The notes under the pieces are model-generated. The model made no database searches, had not been told where the DNA came from, and saw nothing but the letters and a program-made list of their open reading frames with translations. Of a DNA stretch of 64,000 nt, positions 17,532 to 26,912 are shown piece after piece (position 1 is the first letter of the stretch; each line of letters starts with the position of its first letter). This DNA is from JABDQA01 sp963824415 (GTDB taxonomy: Bacteria; Desulfobacterota; Desulfobulbia; Desulfobulbales; Desulfocapsaceae). The DNA lies in contig CAWGPM010000005.1 of NCBI GenBank assembly GCA_963824415.1, positions 310,001 through 374,000 on the forward strand, in the 5' to 3' direction. The position numbers and the translations under genes were made by a program.

Positions 17532-18452
17532 TTAAGGCCTGTTTTTTTTCCTGCTGTCTCCCAGTGGGTGGGATTCGTCATAGACCTTGGTGATGTGGTC
17601 AATGGTCAAATGCGTGTATTTCTGGGTTGTGGACAGGCTGGCGTGCCCCAGCAGTTCCTGAACCGAACGCAGATCGGCACCCATCTCGAGCAAATGGGTG
17701 GCATACGAGTGGCGCAGTGCGTGCGGCGTCACCGGTTGCTGAAGCCCTGCCCTGTGACCGTATTTGGCAACGAACCGTTCCACACTTCTGGTCGTCAGCC
17801 TGCCACCGCGATTGTTCAGAAACAGCGCCTTATCAGCAACCTTCCGGCCACGCTCGAGCCTGCCCAGGATCAGTTTGGTGCGTTCAGGCTTATACTGCCT
17901 GATCGCCTCAAGCGCTGGACGCCCGACCGGAACCAGCCGCTGCTTGTTTCCTTTGCCCACCACCCTAAGCATTTCGCTGGCCAAATCAAGATCGTCAAGA
18001 TCGGCTGAAACCAGTTCCGCAACCCGTATTCCAGTGGAATAAAGCAGTTCCAGAATGGCTCTGTCACGATTTTCGAAAGTATCCTGGGGAGCGGGAGCTT
18101 CCAGCATTTGAAAGACCTGATCCACCGTCAGAAAATTGGGTATCGTCCGGGCCAGCTTGGGTCCGATGATGCCCGCTGAAGGATCCTGGTCCAAACGATT
18201 TTCGCGCAGCAGAAACCTGAAATAGGAACGCAGGGCGGACAACTTTCTGGCCACAGTGGCTGGACCGTTGCGGCCGTGCAACCCAATGACGAAAGTTCGG
18301 ATATCACTGGAGCCGATCTGCTCCGGCCTGCTCTGATCTTTGAGTGTTTCGGTGAATTCGAGCAGATCGTGGCGGTAACCCGATACCGTGTGGTCCGAGT
18401 AGCCTTTTTCATTCTGCAGCCAGCTGCAGAACAGAATTATGCTCTCCTGCAT
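17532..18452 (-). CDS. xerC: Tyrosine recombinase XerC
   Basis: Site-specific recombinase resolving chromosome dimers at dif during division. The 306-residue protein has the SAM-like N-terminal domain (about 1-90) and the catalytic domain with all expected residues: Arg143 (STGIRVAEL), Lys167 (GKGNK), His244 and Arg247 (HALRHSYATH), His270 (LLGHASLSTTQ) and Tyr279. The order xerC-hslV-hslU matches the Bacillus codV-codW-codX operon and argues for XerC rather than XerD. The gap to hslV is 40 bases. Confidence 0.9.
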   Translation of the reverse strand: MQESIILFCSWLQNEKGYSDHTVSGYRHDLLEFTETLKDQSRPEQIGSSDIRTFVIGLHGRNGPATVARKLSALRSYFRFLLRENRLDQDPSAGIIGPKLARTIPNFLTVDQVFQMLEAPAPQDTFENRDRAILELLYSTGIRVAELVSADLDDLDLASEMLRVVGKGNKQRLVPVGRPALEAIRQYKPERTKLILGRLERGRKVADKALFLNNRGGRLTTRSVERFVAKYGHRAGLQQPVTPHALRHSYATHLLEMGADLRSVQELLGHASLSTTQKYTHLTIDHITKVYDESHPLGDSRKKNRP

Positions 18453-18567
18453 TTGAACCGCACCCTATTCCATCGCGCAGACCGCTGCGTGCTGCAGCAA
18501 AAGCCGCTGAAACCGTTATGAATCATTTGTTGCACATCAGTTGAGTGGTATACTATATTCTGCGACC

Positions 18568-18595
18568 AGTATAATCAGCTACATCGCTTTTTCAA
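18568..18595 (-). promoter_or_regulatory. Candidate sigma-70 promoter for xerC-hslVU
   Basis: Read on the minus strand: TTGAAA (18595-18590), a 16-base spacer, TATACT (18573-18568). This gives a leader of about 110 bases before the xerC start. It lies in the short divergent region shared with xseB. Confidence 0.5.
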
Positions 18596-18650
18596 TCGGT
18601 GCAGCAATTTATAGTTTGCCAGATTCGACCTGGCAGATCCGGAAGATATC

Positions 18651-18884
18651 ATGGCCAAGAAAACATTCGAAAGCGCCCTTGCCCGCCTCGAGAAAATAAC
18701 CGAAGAACTCGAAGACGGCGAGCTGAGTCTGGAAGCCAGTCTGAAAAAATTCGACGAAGGCATCAAACTGACCGAGTTCTGCAACGCCAGGCTGAACGAG
18801 GCCAGAACCAAGGTCGAAATCCTGCTCGACAAGAGCGGGCGACTCGAGGCTGAGCCGTTTGACGAAGAGCCCGATGAAGATTGA
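18651..18884 (+). CDS. xseB: Exodeoxyribonuclease VII small subunit
   Basis: A 77-residue helical subunit of exonuclease VII, which degrades single-stranded DNA together with XseA. The family core FESALARLEKITEELEDGELSLE is almost canonical, followed by the second helix (LKKFDEGIKLTEFCNARLNEA) and an acidic tail. The xseA gene is not in this window. The end overlaps the ispA start by 11 bases, and xseB-ispA-dxs is a very common order. Confidence 0.95.
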   Translation: MAKKTFESALARLEKITEELEDGELSLEASLKKFDEGIKLTEFCNARLNEARTKVEILLDKSGRLEAEPFDEEPDED

Positions 18885-19767
18885 AGTCTATCTGCGTGAT
18901 AAAAAGCAGATTGTAGAGTCCGGGCTCGAGCGGCTGATGCTTGCGGCGCATGGCCCATTCAGCGACCATATCGAGGCCATGCGCTACAGCCTTTTCGTCG
19001 GCGGGAAGCGGATCAGGCCGGTGCTCTGTCTGGCCGCCGCCGAGGCAGTCAGCGACGATCCCCGCCTGCTCGAAGCACTGGTACCGGTGGCCTGCGCCAT
19101 CGAGTGTATTCACACCTACTCCCTGATCCACGACGATCTGCCGGCGATGGATGACGATGAATTGCGCCGGGGCCGGCCGACTAATCATATGGTCTTCGGC
19201 GAAGCGGGGGCTATTCTGGCCGGCGACGCGCTGCTGACCTTTGCCTTCGAGCTGCTCTCCACCCCGATCATAGAACTGGCGCCCGAAGCCCAGCTGCGCA
19301 TTATCAATCTGATCGCCCGGGCAGCCGGTGCTGAGGGTATGGCCGGCGGTCAGGCCCTCGATATTGCCGGTGAAAACAGTGAGCTGCCCTTTGAAAAACT
19401 GCAGACCATCCACAGCAGCAAAACCGGTGCCCTGATCCGCTGCTGTCTCGAAGCCGGGGGGATCGGGGCCGGGGCTGGCCAGCCCCAGCTGAAATGCCTG
19501 AGCACCTATGGCACCGCAATCGGTCTCGCCTTTCAAATCGTCGACGACTTACTCGACGCCACCGCCACCACCGAGCAGCTCGGCAAGACCGCGGGTGTGG
19601 ATCAACAGCGTGGCAAAGCCACCTATCCCGCCTTTTTCGGCATCGACAAATCCAGACATCTTGCTCGACAAGCCGTCGACGACGCTAAGAGCGCCCTGAG
19701 CCCTCTGGGCGACAGAGCCACACCTCTGGCTGATCTGGCCGACTATATTTACGCGAGAACCCACTGA
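18874..19767 (+). CDS. ispA: Polyprenyl (farnesyl/geranylgeranyl) diphosphate synthase
   Basis: Condenses isopentenyl diphosphate with allylic diphosphates to make C15 or C20 prenyl chains for quinones and undecaprenyl carriers. The 297-residue protein has GGKRIRP, the first aspartate-rich motif DDLPAMDDDELRRGRP (Asp87, Asp88, Asp93) and the second, DDLLD, near residue 228. ATG 18874 is preferred over an upstream TTG at 18859 because GAAGAG precedes it and the protein then begins at the usual place. It is coupled to xseB by overlap; dxs follows 120 bases later. Confidence 0.93.
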   Translation: MKIEVYLRDKKQIVESGLERLMLAAHGPFSDHIEAMRYSLFVGGKRIRPVLCLAAAEAVSDDPRLLEALVPVACAIECIHTYSLIHDDLPAMDDDELRRGRPTNHMVFGEAGAILAGDALLTFAFELLSTPIIELAPEAQLRIINLIARAAGAEGMAGGQALDIAGENSELPFEKLQTIHSSKTGALIRCCLEAGGIGAGAGQPQLKCLSTYGTAIGLAFQIVDDLLDATATTEQLGKTAGVDQQRGKATYPAFFGIDKSRHLARQAVDDAKSALSPLGDRATPLADLADYIYARTH

Positions 19768-19841
19768 GAGCGCTTCTCCTGCAGCATAAACCACCGTCAG
19801 CCATGTATCTCCGCCATTTTCTGCAGATTGAGGTTTATTAG

Positions 19842-19856
19842 AATCAATTATTGATT
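19842..19856. promoter_or_regulatory. Short perfect palindrome upstream of dxs
   Basis: AATCAAT-T-ATTGATT is a perfect 7-1-7 inverted repeat about 30 bases before the dxs start region. The size suits a dimeric regulator's operator, but AT-rich palindromes also occur by chance. Confidence 0.25.
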
Positions 19857-19887
19857 ATGGTATAGCAAATCTTAAACCAGCTCAATC

Positions 19888-21807
19888 GTGAATATAATGT
19901 TAATGCCGCCGTCACCAGCACCAACCAGCAGTTCCCTGCTCGATTCCATTTCCAGTCCTGAGGATATCAGGAGTCTGCAGATCCCGGAACTGAGTTCGCT
20001 TGCCGAAGAAATCAGACAGTTCCTGATAAAGTCGGTCTCACAAACCGGCGGGCACCTGGGGCCGAGTCTCGGCGTTGTCGAACTGACGCTTGCTCTGCAC
20101 TACGTTTTCAACACCCCCGAGGACAAACTGATCTGGGATGTCGGACACCAGAGCTACGCCCACAAGCTGATCACCGGCCGGCAGGCTGAGTTTCACACCC
20201 TCCGGCAGTATCAGGGCATAAGCGGTTTCCCCAAACGCAGCGAAAGCCCGTATGATGCATTCGAGACCGGTCATTCATCCACCTCGATTTCCGCGGCGCT
20301 CGGAATGGCGCTGGCTAAGAATCTCAAACAGGACCCGGCCCGCTCGATTGCGGTTATCGGCGATGGCTCGATGACTGCCGGCATGGCCTTTGAGGCCCTG
20401 AACCAGGCTGGTCACATCAACAAGGATCTGATCGTCATCCTAAATGATAATGAGATGTCGATTTCGCCCAATGTCGGAGCTCTGAGCAGTTTTCTGAGCC
20501 GGAAATTGAGCGGCAGAACCATGCGGCGCCTGAAAGACCACCTGGTGGACCGCCTCGGGCAGCTCTCCAATGTCGGCGAGAATATTCTTACAGTGCTGAA
20601 AAAAAGTGAAGAAAGTTTCAAGAGTTTCTTCACCCCGGGCATGCTCTTCGAAGCACTCAAGTTCGACTATATCGGGCCGCTCAACGGCCACAGTCTCGAA
20701 GATCTGATCGATACCTTTGAAACGGTGCGGGACACCCACCAGGGACCGGTGCTGATACATGTGCTGACCACCAAAGGCAAGGGCTATGAGCCGGCCGAAA
20801 AAGACCCCGGCACCTTCCACGGAATCGGACCGTTCGAACCGGGCAGCGGAAAAACAAAATCCAACGGCGGGGGCCCCGTCAGCTATACCAGGGTCTTCGG
20901 CGATACCCTCACCAGAATTGGTAGAACCAATAAAAATGTGGTGGCCATTTCAGCGGCGATGGTGACCGGTACCGGCCTGGGCAGTTTTGCCCAGGCCTAC
21001 CCCGATCGTTTTTTCGATGTCGGCATCGCCGAACAGCACGCGGTCACCTTTGCGGCCGGGCTGGCCAGCGAGGGACTGCATCCGGTGGTGGCAATCTATT
21101 CCACCTTTTTCCAGCGCGCCTACGATCAGATCATCCACGATGTCTGTATTCCTAATCTGCCGGTCACCCTGGCCATCGACCGGGCCGGTGTGGTCGGTGC
21201 CGACGGGCCGACCCACCACGGGGTCTTCGATCTGTCCTTTCTACGGGTTGTCCCCAACCTCATCCTGATGGCTCCCAAGGACGAAGCGGAATTACAGCAC
21301 ATGCTCTTTACCGCAATCAACCATCGCGGCCCGTCTGTGGTCCGCTACCCCAGGGGCAGCGGAGAAAATGTTGAACTCGCTGACCAGCTTCAACGTATTG
21401 AGATCGGTCGAGGCGAATTGCTCCGGGAGGGGTCGGATATTCTATTGCTGCCCATCGGCAACCGGGTTCATCCGGCCCTGCGCGCTGCTATCGGTCTCGA
21501 AAAACTCGGCATCGATGCAGCGGTGCTCAATCCCCGCTTCATCAAACCGCTGGACAAAGAACTGATCTGTGACTGGGCAGCTGTGACCGGACGCGTGGTG
21601 ACCGTGGAAGACAACGTTCGCCAGGGCGGTTTTGGCAGTGCGGTGCTGGAATTGTTCAGCCGTTGCGGTCTGTCAAACATAAAAACCAGCCTGCTGGCTC
21701 ACCCCGACCGTTTCCTCGAACACGGGCCTCAGAAAACCCTGTGGCGCAACAGCTCGATCAACTCCGTTTCTATCACCGAAGCAGCACTGCTTCTGATGAA
21801 CAAATAA
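19888..21807 (+). CDS. dxs: 1-deoxy-D-xylulose-5-phosphate synthase
   Basis: Thiamine-diphosphate enzyme that makes DXP from pyruvate and glyceraldehyde 3-phosphate, the first step of the MEP isoprenoid pathway. The 639 residues include GGHLGPSLGVVELTLALHY, the TPP-binding GDGSMTAGMAFEALN...NDNEMSIS, and the transketolase C-terminal domains (DVGIAEQHAVTFAAGLA, YPRGSG). Three in-frame starts lie close together (GTG 19888, ATG 19897, ATG 19903), and none has a clear ribosome site. It supplies precursors for the upstream ispA product. Confidence 0.96.
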   Translation: MNIMLMPPSPAPTSSSLLDSISSPEDIRSLQIPELSSLAEEIRQFLIKSVSQTGGHLGPSLGVVELTLALHYVFNTPEDKLIWDVGHQSYAHKLITGRQAEFHTLRQYQGISGFPKRSESPYDAFETGHSSTSISAALGMALAKNLKQDPARSIAVIGDGSMTAGMAFEALNQAGHINKDLIVILNDNEMSISPNVGALSSFLSRKLSGRTMRRLKDHLVDRLGQLSNVGENILTVLKKSEESFKSFFTPGMLFEALKFDYIGPLNGHSLEDLIDTFETVRDTHQGPVLIHVLTTKGKGYEPAEKDPGTFHGIGPFEPGSGKTKSNGGGPVSYTRVFGDTLTRIGRTNKNVVAISAAMVTGTGLGSFAQAYPDRFFDVGIAEQHAVTFAAGLASEGLHPVVAIYSTFFQRAYDQIIHDVCIPNLPVTLAIDRAGVVGADGPTHHGVFDLSFLRVVPNLILMAPKDEAELQHMLFTAINHRGPSVVRYPRGSGENVELADQLQRIEIGRGELLREGSDILLLPIGNRVHPALRAAIGLEKLGIDAAVLNPRFIKPLDKELICDWAAVTGRVVTVEDNVRQGGFGSAVLELFSRCGLSNIKTSLLAHPDRFLEHGPQKTLWRNSSINSVSITEAALLLMNK

Positions 21808-21860
21808 GTGTGACAGCGGATGCGGTCGCACCGGGCGTCAGATCATTTGCTTCGCCTGTC

Positions 21861-22871
21861 CTAGAGATTGTAGTAGTCCTTATACCAGGCCACAAAACGT
21901 GAAATGCCGTGCTCGAGCGTGGTATTGGGGCGGTAGTTGAAATCCCGGGCCAGATCATCCACATCGGCATAGGTAGCCGGCACGTCACCCGGCTGCATAT
22001 CAAGAAATTGTTTCTCTGCGGTTACCCCGAGACAATCCTCGAGTACCTCGATATAGCGCAGCAGTTTTTCTTTGTTGTTGTTGCCGATATTGTAAACCCG
22101 ATAGGGACAATACGAGGTCGCAGGATCGGGCGTAGCGCCGCTCCAGGCCGGGTCGGCTTGGGGGATTTTGAAAATCACCCTGACCACACCCTCGACAATA
22201 TCGTCGATATAAGTAAAGTCCCGCTCCATGTTACCATGATTGAAGACGCTGATCGGTTCACCAGCCAGCATCGCTTTAGTGAACAGAAAAAGCGCCATAT
22301 CCGGCCTGCCCCAGGGACCGTATACGGTGAAAAACCGCAGCCCGGTGGTCGGCAGCCCATAGAGATGACTGTAGGTGTGGGCCATCAACTCGTTGGCCTT
22401 CTTGGAAGCGGCATAAAGCGACACCGGATGATCGACGTTGTCATGTACCGAAAACGGCATATTGGTGTTGGCCCCGTACACCGAACTCGATGAGGCATAG
22501 ACCAGGTGTTTGACGCCGTTATGGCGGCAGCCTTCCAGTATGTTGACAAAGCCGACCAGATTGGTGTCCACGTATGAATGCGGGTTGATCAGGGAATAGC
22601 GCACCCCTGCCTGGGCCGCCAGGTTGACCACCGCATCGAAACGATACCTGGAGAACAGATCTGTCAACGCCTCACGATCGGCCAGATCAGCCTGCTCGTG
22701 AATGAATCTCTCCCCCTGAGCAAGTGCCGCCATCCGGTCTCTTTTGAGCTGAGGATCATAGTAGTCGTTGAGGTTATCAAGCCCCACCACGGTGATGTTG
22801 CGGGCGGTGAGTCGCTGGGTCAGATGGGCGCCGATAAAGCCAGCCGCACCGGTTACAAGAATAGTTTTCAT
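21861..22871 (-). CDS. NAD-dependent epimerase, UDP-glucuronate 4-epimerase type
   Basis: Extended short-chain dehydrogenase that probably interconverts UDP-glucuronate and UDP-galacturonate for surface polysaccharide. The 336-residue protein starts with the Rossmann GAAGFIG motif, has the SSSSVYG Ser/Thr site and the catalytic YAASK (Tyr-x-x-x-Lys). The GLDNLNDYYDPQLKRDR and NMERDFTYIDDIVEG segments are characteristic of the LpsL/CapI branch. It lies 84 bases downstream of the aldolase gene on the same strand. No other polysaccharide genes are near, so the pathway is open. Confidence 0.88.
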   Translation of the reverse strand: MKTILVTGAAGFIGAHLTQRLTARNITVVGLDNLNDYYDPQLKRDRMAALAQGERFIHEQADLADREALTDLFSRYRFDAVVNLAAQAGVRYSLINPHSYVDTNLVGFVNILEGCRHNGVKHLVYASSSSVYGANTNMPFSVHDNVDHPVSLYAASKKANELMAHTYSHLYGLPTTGLRFFTVYGPWGRPDMALFLFTKAMLAGEPISVFNHGNMERDFTYIDDIVEGVVRVIFKIPQADPAWSGATPDPATSYCPYRVYNIGNNNKEKLLRYIEVLEDCLGVTAEKQFLDMQPGDVPATYADVDDLARDFNYRPNTTLEHGISRFVAWYKDYYNL

Positions 22872-22955
22872 AAAAACGTGGGTCCTTGAGTGGGAAAAAT
22901 GAACTCCCCAGAGCAGGGCGCAAGAGAGTTCATCGAAAGGTACTGGGGACTCCGA

Positions 22956-24227
22956 TCAGTCGTCAAAATCACCTTTGGGTCCCTTGTCGGTGTCAAGGGT
23001 TTTGGCCCGTTCGATGATTTTTTCTCTAGTCCACTGCTGCGGGTCTTCGATACGTTCGGCCGTGGTGCCGACATCGCAGGAACCGGCTTCAACCAGCAGT
23101 TCCAGAGCCAGCGGCGCGCTGTTTTCGGCATTGAAAACCGAGACCAGCATCGTGTAAACAAAATCCTCGACCCGGGCCGCCATCCGCTCCCGCACCTGGG
23201 CCGGCTGGCCCATCAGCCAGTTATCGATCGGTAGATTCAGGTTCTTGAAATCGCCGCCTGACCAGCCGTTTTTTTCAGCCAGTGCGGTCATTTTCGACCA
23301 TACCGCTTCACTGACGCCCTCGCCCGCCACCTTCTTGAAATTGCCGCTCTCGTCGATAATCGCGTTGCCGTAGTCGTTCACTTCTACGCCCCAGGATACC
23401 ATCTGCAGCGCAGTTGCGACATTGGCCTTGGTAGTGCGGGTACGTGAGGCGATCTGACGAAGACGTTCGGAGCTGTTTCCCGAAGTACCGTGCTGGGCTC
23501 CCGAAACATGGTAGGCCTCCAGGCTCTGATGGATCTCTGCGGTGAGTTCGACCTGGATACCTTCACCGCTTGCCTCGATGCCGTGCGCGGATCCGTTGTT
23601 CAGCGCAATCCAGTCAGGGAAAATATCATGGGCGTTGAGTCCTTTGATCAGAAAACCGGCATCATCGACGGTGGACAGCCCTTGATTCCCCTTGATTTCA
23701 CCCACCTCGGTTTCAAGCCCTGCCCAGAAAGGGATAAATTGGTTCAGTTCAAGGTTAGTGAGCAGGTTGAGATCGTCAGGCATATGCGAGGCATCCACCG
23801 CAATCGAGGTGATGCCCGCTTCAAACAGGGTCGGGATCTCGATCTTGGCGGCTTCGATATCAGCAGGTGACTTGAGCCCGTAATGGTCGGCGTGAACCGC
23901 CACCGGAATGGTGATGCCCAATTCGTTGCAGGCCCCGTCCACCAGGCGGGCAATATTGAAGAAGTTTACCGGACAATAGTTGGACTCCGACTTGGCAATC
24001 TCGACGATCAAGGCGGCATTGGCGCGCTGGGCAGCCATAAGGGCTCCGCGGATGACGAAAAAATTCCTGCCGTTGGCGGCCATGGTCATGGCCTGACCCT
24101 TTTTCCGAAGAGCCCGGTCGATCACCTTGCCGCTGACCAGCAGAGCCCGTGAATGGGGAAATAATTTCCTGACGGTCGGAGGCCTTCCCACCGCAAGTGC
24201 TTTTTCAAACAGTGCATCTGTACTCAT
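22956..24227 (-). CDS. fba: Class II fructose-bisphosphate aldolase
   Basis: Zinc-dependent aldolase joining glyceraldehyde 3-phosphate and dihydroxyacetone phosphate, or splitting fructose 1,6-bisphosphate. The 423-residue product has the metal-binding VHADHYG (His112, His115), VDASHMPDDLN, LETEVGEIKG and the phosphate-binding NNGSAHG and SGAQHGTSGNSS stretches. It is longer than the E. coli enzyme and belongs to the extended class II branch. GGGAG lies 8 bases before ATG 24227, which is preferred over a start seven codons upstream. With fbp in this window it fits gluconeogenic carbon flow. Confidence 0.9.
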   Translation of the reverse strand: MSTDALFEKALAVGRPPTVRKLFPHSRALLVSGKVIDRALRKKGQAMTMAANGRNFFVIRGALMAAQRANAALIVEIAKSESNYCPVNFFNIARLVDGACNELGITIPVAVHADHYGLKSPADIEAAKIEIPTLFEAGITSIAVDASHMPDDLNLLTNLELNQFIPFWAGLETEVGEIKGNQGLSTVDDAGFLIKGLNAHDIFPDWIALNNGSAHGIEASGEGIQVELTAEIHQSLEAYHVSGAQHGTSGNSSERLRQIASRTRTTKANVATALQMVSWGVEVNDYGNAIIDESGNFKKVAGEGVSEAVWSKMTALAEKNGWSGGDFKNLNLPIDNWLMGQPAQVRERMAARVEDFVYTMLVSVFNAENSAPLALELLVEAGSCDVGTTAERIEDPQQWTREKIIERAKTLDTDKGPKGDFDD

Positions 24228-24409
24228 TTGTATTCTCCCGTTAAACAATTCAGAACAATCTTCAACAGCTGAACAGCAGCAATTTCAACGACTGCCTTCG
24301 ATAAACAAACTGACAGCCTCAGCCAGGCAGGCCGCGACATCAATTGGGCATGTTTTGGTATCTCACTCTAATGCAGAATGAAAGAGAAATCCAGGCACTG
24401 CACCTTGTT

Positions 24410-25170
24410 TTAGTGTCTCTGGACAAAGCCGGTAAACGGCTTGCGGCCGAAGAACCAGACCGCCAGCACGCTCACTTCATAGAGCACCAGCAAGGGTACG
24501 CCCATCATCATTTGGTTGACGATGTCCGGAGTCGGCGTCAGAATTGCGGCAATTATGAAATTGATCAGAATCGCATATTTGCGATTGCGGTTCAAAAACG
24601 ATACGGAAACCAGCCCGGCCTTGGCCAGAAAGACCATCATCACCGGCATCTCGAAGATCAACCCGAAGGCGATAAGAAGCCGCAGAGCCAGGGAAAAATA
24701 CTCACTGACCGCAGGCAGCGAAGTAAGAAAATCGTTGTTGTACCCCACCAGAAATTTGAAGGCAGGAGGAAACACCAGGAAATAACCAAAGGCGGCGCCG
24801 GAGACGAAGAAGATCGTGGAAATCAAGGTGAACGGCACTATCACCCGCCGTTCATGCCGATAGAGGCCTGGGGCGACAAAACGCCAGATCTGGTAGAAAA
24901 TAACCGGGCTGGCCAACAGAATCCCGCATACCAGGGCAAGTTTTAGATAAAAAAAAAGCCTTCCTGGTAGGAGGTGAAAATCAGGCTTGTCCCTTCGGGC
25001 AGCACTTCAGTAAGCGGTTTGAAGAACCAGACGCCAATCGGTTTAATAACGAGATAGGATAAACAGAAACCGATAAATATTGCCGCGAAAGAATAAATCA
25101 GACAACTACGCAATTCCCTGAGGTGTTCAGTCAGCGGCTGGTCTTCGAATGAATCGGCCTTTTTTTCCAT
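24410..25170 (-). pseudogene. tatC: Sec-independent translocase TatC, frame interrupted at a T9 run
   Basis: Core of the twin-arginine protein export channel. The first part (25170 down to 24943) encodes the N-terminus and first helix, LTEHLRELRSCLIYS through TSYQEGFFFI, then hits a stop. The rest of TatC (LKLALVCGILLASPVIFYQ, WRFVAPGLY, three more helices) continues in another frame to 24410. The break lies at nine T residues (minus strand, 24957-24949); one more T would restore TSYQEGFFFYLKLALV exactly. This may be a base-calling error in a homopolymer, a real mutation, or slippage. ATG 25170 is preferred over a TTG at 25251. No tatA or tatB gene is in the window. Confidence 0.88.
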
Positions 25171-25403
25171 TGCGGTTTCTTCTAGGTTTTGATCTGGCCG
25201 GGGCGGCTTTTCGGCACAGGTCTGCTTACCATCTGCCACCGCTTTTTGCAATATCTAGCTCGACCCGGCGCGGATATTCGGCTGCAGTTAACCAACCCGG
25301 TTTTCTCAAATAAAACGGATGTCGACGAATCAAGGATCTCAACGGACGCAGGCAATCAGCGCTGGGCGCACCTTCTAAGAGGATATAAAAGTGTCTAAGA
25401 TGA

Positions 25404-25433
25404 TTGGCTTATTCAAAAATATTAGGATACAAT
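25404..25433 (+). promoter_or_regulatory. Candidate sigma-70 promoter for the two-component pair
   Basis: TTGGCT (25404-25409), an 18-base spacer, TACAAT (25428-25433). The transcript would start about 95 bases before the response-regulator ATG at 25534. Consensus match by eye. Confidence 0.45.
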
Positions 25434-25533
25434 AACTGAGTTGCTGCAAAGGTGCTTCAGGGTCGCCGGAATTTGATCGGCAGTCGCGCGGCAGGACATT
25501 ACCAATCTCAAGAACCACTACTTCACCAGGGAT

Positions 25534-26904
25534 ATGAATACAATCTTAATTGTCGATGATGAAAAGAGCATGCGGGAGTTTCTGAAAATCCTGCTGGTCA
25601 AAGAGGGTTATAAGGTCTTTACCGCTCAGGACGGCGATCAGGCCCTCGAATTGATCCAGAAGTCGCCGGTCGATCTGGTGGTCAGCGATATCCGTATGCC
25701 GGGGATCAGCGGGCTTGAGTTGCTGGCACGCATCAAGGATCATGATGAAGATGTGCCGGTGATCATGATCACCGCCTTCGCTTCACCCAACGATGCAGTC
25801 CAGGCCATGAAAAGCGGGGCTTATGACTATATTTCCAAACCTTTTAATGTCGATGAGATTAAATCGGTCATCCATTCTGCCACCAAGCGCAACGATTCAT
25901 CAGTAAAATCCCAGCAGGCCGGACAGCTTTTCCCGCACATTATCGGTAAAAGCAAGGAGATGTTGAAGATCTTCGACATGATCACCAGGATCGCCCCAAC
26001 GCCTGCCAATGTGCTGATTTACGGCGAATCCGGAACCGGCAAGGAACTGGTGGCTCAGGCGATTCACCAGCGCAGCAATGCCCACGGCCATCCCTTCGTA
26101 CCGATCACCTGCAGCGCCATCCCGGAAGAGTTGATGGAAAGCGAGCTCTTCGGTCATGTCAAGGGAGCCTTTACCGGGGCTATTTCAGATAAGCACGGCC
26201 TGTTTCAGGAAGCCAACAACGGTACCGCTTTCCTGGACGAGATCGGCGAACTGACGCCTATTATACAGACCAAACTATTGCGGGTGCTCCAGGAACGCGA
26301 GGTAAAACCGGTGGGCGGTACCAAGCACCTGTCGATCCAGGTTCGCATCATCGCCGCGACCAATAGAATTCTCGAAGAGGAAATCCAGGCCGGGCGATTT
26401 CGGGAGGATCTCTTTTACCGGCTGGCGGTAGTGCCGATCAGAGTACCATCGCTGCGAGAACGAAAGAGCGACATACCGCTGCTGGTGGAGCACTTCCTGA
26501 AGAAGTACTCTACGCTGTTGGGCAAAGAGATCAGGGAGATCTCCTCCTACGCGCTTGAAGTACTGATGGGTTATGATTTTCCCGGCAACGTCCGGGAACT
26601 GGAAAATATCATCGAGCGCGGAGTTGCACTGGAGACGTCCAATATCATTTTACCGGAGAATCTGTCCCTGACCGGAGCGCTCCAGTCCCGGACTAACGCA
26701 AATATCAGCTCGACGGCTTTTGTCGCAGCTGCTGATGAGGCGGAGTTGTACGAACGAGGGCTGGAAAATGTAATCGCCGATCTGGAAAAACGTCTGATCG
26801 AACACGCCCTCGAACAGAGCGGCAACTCCAAGACCAAGGCCGCCGAACTCCTGGGCGTGAGTTTCCGGTCCCTGCGCTACAAAGCTAAAAAATACGGACT
26901 CTAG
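25534..26904 (+). CDS. Sigma-54-dependent response regulator, NtrC/PilR family
   Basis: Transcription activator of sigma-54 promoters. The 456 residues divide into a receiver (about 1-120; acidic DDE, phospho-acceptor Asp in VSDIRMPG, Lys in ISKPF), an AAA+ domain (about 140-375; Walker A GESGTGKE, the sigma-54-contacting GAFTGA loop, GTAFLDEIGEL) and a Fis-type helix-turn-helix (SGNSKTKAAELLGVSFRSLRYKAKK). It lies 8 bases before its probable partner kinase. The kinase's architecture suggests PilR, but no pilus genes are in the window, so the regulon is unproven. Confidence 0.92.
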   Translation: MNTILIVDDEKSMREFLKILLVKEGYKVFTAQDGDQALELIQKSPVDLVVSDIRMPGISGLELLARIKDHDEDVPVIMITAFASPNDAVQAMKSGAYDYISKPFNVDEIKSVIHSATKRNDSSVKSQQAGQLFPHIIGKSKEMLKIFDMITRIAPTPANVLIYGESGTGKELVAQAIHQRSNAHGHPFVPITCSAIPEELMESELFGHVKGAFTGAISDKHGLFQEANNGTAFLDEIGELTPIIQTKLLRVLQEREVKPVGGTKHLSIQVRIIAATNRILEEEIQAGRFREDLFYRLAVVPIRVPSLRERKSDIPLLVEHFLKKYSTLLGKEIREISSYALEVLMGYDFPGNVRELENIIERGVALETSNIILPENLSLTGALQSRTNANISSTAFVAAADEAELYERGLENVIADLEKRLIEHALEQSGNSKTKAAELLGVSFRSLRYKAKKYGL

Positions 26905-26912
26905 GCTCCCCG

